Assembly: GCA_002367815.1 (NCBI GenBank)
Contig: DFDG01000076.1
Span: 1-40,665 of the forward strand
DNA: 40,665 nucleotides
Direction of reading: 5' to 3'
DNA from: Opitutaceae bacterium UBA3033
Lineage (GTDB): Bacteria; Verrucomicrobiota; Verrucomicrobiia; Opitutales; Opitutaceae
Shown here: one piece after another, positions 35,646-40,665 of the stretch
Layout: every line of letters begins with the position of its first letter
Position numbering within the stretch: the stretch's first letter is position 1
Notes under the pieces: model-generated
What the model was told of the DNA's origin: nothing
The model's input: the letters and a program-made list of their open reading frames with translations, nothing else
Databases searched by the model: none
Translations under genes and position numbers: made by a program

Positions 35646-37643
35646 ATGTCCTATTGCGCATCACGTTTTCACACCGTCCGCCGACCGACTCACGAAGTGC
35701 TGGTTGGTGCCGTCGGCGTGGGGGGCGAAAACCCTGTGCGCATCCAGTCCATGACCACGAGTGATACGCAGGATATCGCTGCGACTGTCCGGCAATGCAT
35801 CGCCTTGGCTGAAGTAGGTTGCGAAATCGTGCGCATCACCGCACCCAACGTGACCGCGGCAAAATGCCTCAAACCCATCCGGGAAAAATTCTCCGCAGCC
35901 GGTTTCAGCGCGATCCCCTTGGTCGCCGATATTCATTTTCTACCCTCGGCGGCCATGGAGGCGGTGGAGCATGTAGAAAAAATCCGCGTCAATCCGGGTA
36001 ACTACGCCGACAAAAAGAAATTTGCAGTCATGGAATACAGCGACGCGGAATACGAGCGCGAGTTGCAGCGGTTGCATGATTCCTTCTCCCCGCTGGTCAA
36101 ACGCGCTGGCGCACTTGGACGGTCCCTCCGGGTGGGCACAAATCATGGATCGCTCAGTGATCGTATCATGAATCGCTACGGCGACACGCCACTGGGCATG
36201 GTCGAGAGTGCTTTGGAATTTCTCCGCATCGCCGAATCACACGGGTTCAAGCAGACCATCCTTTCGATGAAGGCATCGAATCCGAAAGTGATGATTCAAG
36301 CCTACCGCCTGCTGGTCCAACGCATGACCGCTGAAGACATGCACTACCCCTTGCATTTGGGCGTAACCGAAGCAGGTGATGGCGAGGACGGTCGGATCAA
36401 AAGCGCCATCGGGATCGGTTCCCTGCTGTGTGATGGACTGGGTGATACCATCCGGGTGTCTTTGACTGAGGATTCGGTCTATGAAATTCCGGTCGCCCGG
36501 GCCATTGCCGACAAGACCATGACGCTTTGGCAAAATGAATCGAAGGCGGTGGCTCCTGACTCAATTGATCCCTACCATTTCAATCGCCGGGAGCCCAACT
36601 TGATAACGCTGGGGGACAAGGTAAGCATCGGCCCGGAAAAACCACCAACTGTCGTCGTGCGCGTTGCCTCCGTCGACTCGCTGCAGAATGCCCAGGCCCA
36701 ATTTTCGGCTGCCCGCATAACCGATACCCCGGTCGAGGGTATCTTGCTGCCAATTAATAAAGCATCGGAAATGGAGCAACTGTTTACCATCGCCGATGGC
36801 TATCTCGTTTTGGATTTGGCCCCGACAATCACGCTCGAAGAGCTTCGGGCGCATCACAAGACGCTGCCTTCCGGCACTGTGCTGCTGCGAAGTTTCAAGG
36901 CCGATGAATCGGATATACTGACCTCATACGCGCAGTATGTTCGGCAAAATGATTTGCGACTCGCCTTGGAAATTCAACCGGCAGATTTTTTCGCACTCGC
37001 TGAAAAATTACAGGAACTTGGCGATCAGAATTTGATTTTTACCCTTTCCGCCACGCCGCCTGATTTCGGACATGCGTTGGGAGGCTACCGCCAACTCACC
37101 GAATTGCTCCACCAAATCAATTCGCGAGCCCCGCTTTGGATTCGCAATACCGCAGGGACCGCCGCGCAGCCCAAACCCGACTTTCTTTCGCGCCTACTGG
37201 AAGCCGCGATCCTCACCGGTGGTTTATTATGCGATGGGTTGGGCGACATGGTGAGTATTGAAACTGAGACCGACCCTATTCGCGCCTTGAAGCTGAGTTA
37301 CAATGTGCTGCAGGGGGGCGGCGCGCGATCATCCAAAACAGAATTTGTCGCCTGTCCAAGTTGCGGTCGCACGCTTTTTGACCTGCAAACCACCACCCAG
37401 CGCATTCGTGAGAAAACCGGCCATCTTAAAGGCGTAAAACTCGCGATCATGGGCTGCATCGTCAACGGACCGGGCGAAATGGCCGACGCGGATTTCGGTT
37501 ATGTCGGTGGCGCCCCCGGCAAGATCAACCTCTACGTGGGCAAGTCATGTGTGCAATATAACATCCCGCAGATTGAAGCAGACGACCGACTGATTGCATT
37601 GATCAAAGAACACCACAAGTGGGTTGATCCGCTGCCGGTCTGA
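35646..37643 (+). CDS. ispG: 4-hydroxy-3-methylbut-2-enyl diphosphate synthase, long form with insert
   Basis: A 665-residue IspG, against about 370-400 in many bacteria. It has an N-terminal TIM-barrel (about 20-270), a long middle insertion (about 310-520) as in plants, Chlamydiae and Bacteroidetes, and the C-terminal iron-sulfur domain with cysteines C570, C573 and C604 (the last in GCIVNGPGE). It converts MEcPP to HMBPP using a [4Fe-4S] cluster. It follows rseP by 110 bp. Confidence 0.95.
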   Translation: MSYCASRFHTVRRPTHEVLVGAVGVGGENPVRIQSMTTSDTQDIAATVRQCIALAEVGCEIVRITAPNVTAAKCLKPIREKFSAAGFSAIPLVADIHFLPSAAMEAVEHVEKIRVNPGNYADKKKFAVMEYSDAEYERELQRLHDSFSPLVKRAGALGRSLRVGTNHGSLSDRIMNRYGDTPLGMVESALEFLRIAESHGFKQTILSMKASNPKVMIQAYRLLVQRMTAEDMHYPLHLGVTEAGDGEDGRIKSAIGIGSLLCDGLGDTIRVSLTEDSVYEIPVARAIADKTMTLWQNESKAVAPDSIDPYHFNRREPNLITLGDKVSIGPEKPPTVVVRVASVDSLQNAQAQFSAARITDTPVEGILLPINKASEMEQLFTIADGYLVLDLAPTITLEELRAHHKTLPSGTVLLRSFKADESDILTSYAQYVRQNDLRLALEIQPADFFALAEKLQELGDQNLIFTLSATPPDFGHALGGYRQLTELLHQINSRAPLWIRNTAGTAAQPKPDFLSRLLEAAILTGGLLCDGLGDMVSIETETDPIRALKLSYNVLQGGGARSSKTEFVACPSCGRTLFDLQTTTQRIREKTGHLKGVKLAIMGCIVNGPGEMADADFGYVGGAPGKINLYVGKSCVQYNIPQIEADDRLIALIKEHHKWVDPLPV

Positions 37644-38011
37644 CCAGTCGATGTAACGTATTCAAAATTCCATGCCGTAACCCCGTTGTGACTTTGCTTT
37701 AACCTATGAAACCCATATGTAACGCAGCGTAATCACGATAAAACTACAAACTGACACCCTCAAAACCCATATTGCTGGCAACAAAAAAATGAGAAAAGTT
37801 ATGCTCAATTTTCCTGTGAACAACTTGTCAAGAAGTTGACCTTGAAATGATTTTCTGAATATAAGTTACTACTCATCCAGTCAGTTGTTAATGCACCGTT
37901 TGTTGTTCTTTCCCGCGTAGGTTTTAGCTCTTTTTATCCCACTGGTAACACCCCACGTTATCAACTGGCCATCAATGTTTTACGTATAATCCATACTCTG
38001 TGGTTTATTAG
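37644..38011. other. AT-rich dnaA upstream region, possible origin
   Basis: This 368-bp gap is AT-richer than its surroundings. It contains a 10-bp direct repeat AAACCCATAT (37709-37718 and 37763-37772), two copies of ATGTAACG (37651-37658 and 37717-37724) and two related sites TTATCCCACTGG (37934-37945) and TTATCAACTGG (37958-37968) that loosely resemble DnaA boxes (7 of 9 or fewer matches to TTATCCACA). No perfect DnaA box was found. The location before dnaA is compatible with oriC but does not prove it. Confidence 0.35.
37836..37865 (+). promoter_or_regulatory. Sigma-70 promoter candidate for dnaA
   Basis: TTGACC (37836-37841), an 18-bp spacer and TATAAG (37860-37865) form a good sigma-70 match. 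The start of transcription would be near 37872, giving a leader of about 140 nt. The -35 box overlaps an inverted repeat GTCAA-GAAG-TTGAC (37827-37840), a possible operator. Confidence 0.55.
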
Positions 38012-39520
38012 ATGATGGTTAGTCACAATTTTTCTGCTGCCAGAAGGCGTGGAATCGGAGCAGTCAGCGTGTCCCCAGAGTCTCCGGTGCCCAATGTGAA
38101 TAAACCAAGCCCTTCTCGCCAACCAATGCCCTCTTTGTCCCTACCTCCCAGCCTTTGGGAGACCGTGAAATGTGATTTTAAGGAATTATTTCCTGAAGAT
38201 GTATTTCAGATGTGGTTTGAACCACTGCAATGCCTCCATACCACGGAGGAGAGCATCACTTTGGGCGTGCCGAACGACTTCGCGGCCATCTGGATCCATG
38301 ATAATTACCTCGATCTGATCACCCAACGACTGCGGCTCAATGCCGGTCGCATGGTGCACGTGACATTGAAGAAAACTGGCATGGCTCCGCCTCTCGAGTC
38401 CACCAAGGAATCGATCAAGGCAGAGGAGACCGCCAATGCCCAGCGCACTCGCGCCAACGCCAAGCGCGGAACGCGCTATGATGAGCGGGCGGCCGTTATT
38501 GGCGGACTCAACCCTCGCAACACCTTCGAAAACTTTGTGGTCGGGTCCAACAACCAGATGGCCCACGCCGCAGCTATGGCCGTCGCCCAAGCCCCAGCCC
38601 AAGCCTACAATCCACTTTTCCTCTACGGCGACACCGGTTTGGGCAAAACCCACCTGATGCACGCCATCGGTTATGCCGTCCTGCGCCGCAATCCGTCGGC
38701 CCGGGTCGCCTACCTCTCCACCGAGAAGTTCACCAACGAATTCATTCAGGCCTTGCAGGAAAACAGCCTGACCAAATTCCGCCAACGCTACCGGCATGTG
38801 GACGTCCTGCTCATCGATGATGTGCAGTTCCTCGCCAGCAAAGAGCGCATTCAGGAGGAATTCTTCCACACTTTCAACGACCTCTTCGAGTCCGGCAAAC
38901 AGATCGTGCTATCGAGCGACCGTCGGGCCAGTGAAATTCAGAAATTGGAGGCCCGGCTGGTCTCCCGGTTCGAATGGGGCCTGCCCGCCGATATCCAGGC
39001 TCCGGATTTCGAGACCCGCCTAGCCATCCTCCGTTCAAAGTCCGCCACTCTGAAAGTGGAAATTCCCGATGAAATTCTTACCTTCATCGCACAGAATATT
39101 TCCAAGAACATCCGACGACTTGAGGGGGCGTTGATCAAGGTCAGCAGTTACGCCACTCTCACCGGCAATCTCTTGGATCTCCCCACCACTGAAATGTTGC
39201 TGCAAGACGTGCTGATGGAGCAGGCGCAGAACATTCTCACCATGGAGATTATCCAGAAACGCGTGGCTGATCACTTCCAGATCCGGCACAGCGACATGAC
39301 CAGCAAACGGCGGCCCAACAATATCGCCATCCCCCGTCAGATCGCCATGTATCTCTCGCGCTGCCTGACCAAGCATTCTTTGCAGGACATCGGTGATGCC
39401 TTTGGCGGTCGCGACCACGGCACCGTCATTCATGCCTGCAAGGCGGTCGACAACATGATTGATCAGGATGCCGGTATGCGGGGGAGCATCGAGTTTCTGC
39501 GCAACCAGCTGTCCCGTTGA
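38012..39520 (+). CDS. dnaA: Chromosomal replication initiator DnaA
   Basis: A protein of up to 502 residues. Domain I begins near residue 46 (PSLWETVK) with a preceding extension of about 45 poorly ordered residues; an internal ATG at 38126 would give 464. A basic linker (about 130-160) precedes the AAA+ domain, with Walker A GDTGLGKT (206-213), 'DVLLIDDVQFL' and an 'ARLVSRFEWGL' segment, then DNA-binding domain IV with GGRDHGTVIHA. It opens the origin. The gene is not followed by dnaN. Confidence 0.95.
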   Translation: MMVSHNFSAARRRGIGAVSVSPESPVPNVNKPSPSRQPMPSLSLPPSLWETVKCDFKELFPEDVFQMWFEPLQCLHTTEESITLGVPNDFAAIWIHDNYLDLITQRLRLNAGRMVHVTLKKTGMAPPLESTKESIKAEETANAQRTRANAKRGTRYDERAAVIGGLNPRNTFENFVVGSNNQMAHAAAMAVAQAPAQAYNPLFLYGDTGLGKTHLMHAIGYAVLRRNPSARVAYLSTEKFTNEFIQALQENSLTKFRQRYRHVDVLLIDDVQFLASKERIQEEFFHTFNDLFESGKQIVLSSDRRASEIQKLEARLVSRFEWGLPADIQAPDFETRLAILRSKSATLKVEIPDEILTFIAQNISKNIRRLEGALIKVSSYATLTGNLLDLPTTEMLLQDVLMEQAQNILTMEIIQKRVADHFQIRHSDMTSKRRPNNIAIPRQIAMYLSRCLTKHSLQDIGDAFGGRDHGTVIHACKAVDNMIDQDAGMRGSIEFLRNQLSR

Positions 39521-39598
39521 GTCATTTCATGTTTTGTCGGTGGACGTCATGAGCGTCCGTGCTATGTTAACCGGACTTGGCAACCAAGCATTCCATCC

Positions 39599-40111
39599 AT
39601 GAGTCTTACACCTGAGCAAAAACAAATCGTCTCCACCTGGGTTACCGCCGGCGACAATCTCTCCGCCGTGCAGAAAAAGCTCTTCGTAGAGTTCAACATC
39701 ACCCTGACCTACATGGATGTGCGTTTCCTCGTGGATGACCTTGAACTCACGCTCATCGATCCCGCCCCCAAAGCCGATACCAGCGACGTGAGCAAGACCC
39801 CGGCGAAGGCCCCTTCACCGGCAGCACCAGCCGGCGATGATACCGATGTGGAAATGGATGATGCTGTTCCACCCATGCCTGATGGGGTTGGTAATGTCTC
39901 CGTCAGTATTGATCGAGTTTGTCTCAACCCCAATGCGATCGCCAGTGGCGATGTCACCTTCAGCGATGGTGTTACCGGCAAATGGATCGTCGATCACAGT
40001 GGACGACCGGCCTTCACTAAAATTTCCCAAGATGGCTATCGTCCCAGCCCTGAGGATGGGCAGGCATTCATGCGGGAGCTCAGTGCAGCACTCCAAGCGC
40101 GGGGAGCCTGA
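39599..40111 (+). CDS. Two-part protein of unknown function downstream of dnaA
   Basis: A 170-residue protein with an N-terminal helical domain (about 1-52, LTPEQKQIVSTWVTAGDNL and then 'QKKLFVEFNITLTYMDVRFL'), a low-complexity Ala/Pro/Asp linker (about 55-95) and a C-terminal beta-rich domain (about 98-170) with GKWIVDHSGRP. The N-terminal half looks like a small DNA- or protein-binding helical module, but I do not recognise a named family. It may be lineage-specific. It follows dnaA by 78 bp and precedes the dioxygenase by about 30 bp. Confidence 0.75.
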   Translation: MSLTPEQKQIVSTWVTAGDNLSAVQKKLFVEFNITLTYMDVRFLVDDLELTLIDPAPKADTSDVSKTPAKAPSPAAPAGDDTDVEMDDAVPPMPDGVGNVSVSIDRVCLNPNAIASGDVTFSDGVTGKWIVDHSGRPAFTKISQDGYRPSPEDGQAFMRELSAALQARGA

Positions 40112-40141
40112 CCCAGACTTTATTAATCATAAGGCGTCGTT

Positions 40142-40665
40142 ATGCCCACTCCCCAAAAGATCAAGGCCTGCTTCGACGAAAACGGTTACTATGTGGCCCG
40201 CGGGTTGTTCAAACCGGCGCAGATGAAATTCCTCGCCAAGGACTTCGATCACATCGTGAGGCAACTTGAACGCGGCGGTGAAAAAAACAACACCCAGTGG
40301 ACCGGAGAGCTGCAAAAGAAAATCGGCGGTGAAAAGAGTATGATCACGCACACTCATAACGTGCAGTGCTACTCCAGTGCATGGATGCAAGCCATCCAAG
40401 CCAAACCGTTTCTCGACGTGACAGAAGCCATCCTTGGCCCGGACATCATCCTGCATCACACCAAACTATTCCAGAAACCCACTTCCAACGGGATGCCATT
40501 CACCATGCATCAGGACTGGTCTTATTTCCCCTCGTATAAAGACACCATGATCGCTGCGGTCATCCACGTGTCGCCGGCAACCGATAAAATGGGTTGCCTG
40601 CGAGTGTATCCCGGTTCGCACAAGCTGGGCCGCGCCGCCCACACGGGCGGGCAGGAACCTTGTGC
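40142..40665 (+). CDS. Phytanoyl-CoA dioxygenase-family protein (partial, 3' end outside)
   Basis: The ATG at 40142 opens about 174 residues to the window edge. The Fe(II)/2-oxoglutarate HxD motif is H123-Q-D125, followed by 'MGCLRVYPGSHKLG', typical of PhyH proteins. The distal His and 2-oxoglutarate Arg lie beyond the end. The family hydroxylates diverse small molecules; the substrate cannot be inferred. Confidence 0.87.
   Translation, partial: MPTPQKIKACFDENGYYVARGLFKPAQMKFLAKDFDHIVRQLERGGEKNNTQWTGELQKKIGGEKSMITHTHNVQCYSSAWMQAIQAKPFLDVTEAILGPDIILHHTKLFQKPTSNGMPFTMHQDWSYFPSYKDTMIAAVIHVSPATDKMGCLRVYPGSHKLGRAAHTGGQEPC

Noticed and set aside
37815..37823. TGTGAACAA as a DnaA box
   Set aside because: Two mismatches to TTATCCACA (reverse complement TTGTTCACA), one at a position that is normally A or T.
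39541..39560. Hairpin GGACG...CGTCC after dnaA as a terminator
   Set aside because: Only 5 bp and no T-run after it.

Overview
The window looks like a chromosomal segment of a Verrucomicrobia-type bacterium, most likely class Opitutae. This is an inference from gene order and protein style (an uppS-cdsA-dxr-rseP-ispG block, an insert-bearing long IspG, an EIIA/diadenylate-cyclase fusion, a c554-like octaheme cytochrome with a HEAT-like tail). Base composition is moderately GC-rich. Genes are tightly packed on both strands, almost all intact housekeeping genes, and no phage, insertion sequence, CRISPR array, rRNA or tRNA gene was recognised.

Layout. 1-116: tail of a PLP-dependent enzyme. 297-3146: RapA-type RNA-polymerase recycling ATPase. 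3167-6344: two small unknown proteins, one a lipoprotein, then an octaheme c-type cytochrome and a four-helix membrane protein. 6361-8967: infA-xerD (minus), tadA and Mn-type sodA (plus). 9044-11761: tolB diverging from mrp, plus a small unknown gene. 11823-14896 (minus): rpmG, a PTS-EIIA/c-di-AMP-cyclase fusion, a stand-alone nuoA and a secreted DUF362-like protein. 15009-18983: dnaG-rpoD-tatA. 19031-21346 (minus): a CPA2 antiporter with two RCK_C domains. 21490-25903: mreB-mreC-mreD-mrdA, the rod-shape operon. 25904-30841: a zone with three broken genes (CE15-like esterase with an amber codon, a truncated and frameshifted TMEM175-like channel, a winged-helix AlkZ-like gene with two in-frame stops) between intact metabolic genes (3-hydroxyisobutyrate-dehydrogenase-like, MTA phosphorylase, CE7 esterase). 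30825-31121: phhB. 31250-37643: uppS-cdsA-dxr-rseP-ispG (undecaprenyl-PP, CDP-diacylglycerol, MEP pathway, site-2 protease). 37644-38011: AT-rich intergenic region before dnaA with a good promoter and short repeats, a possible origin region. 38012-40665: dnaA, an unknown conserved-looking protein and the start of a phytanoyl-CoA-dioxygenase-like gene.

How the parts may work together. The window joins information processing (dnaA, dnaG, rpoD, infA, rpmG, rapA, tadA, xerD) with envelope construction (mre/mrd, uppS, cdsA, rseP, tolB, tatA). The most unusual piece is the 446-residue protein at 12070-13410, where a phosphotransferase EIIA domain precedes a CdaZ-like diadenylate cyclase. Together with the RCK_C-bearing antiporter at 19031-21346 it suggests, as inference only, a link from phosphotransfer or carbon status through c-di-AMP to cation homeostasis. 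A second window-wide feature is that hardly any start codon has a recognisable Shine-Dalgarno sequence.
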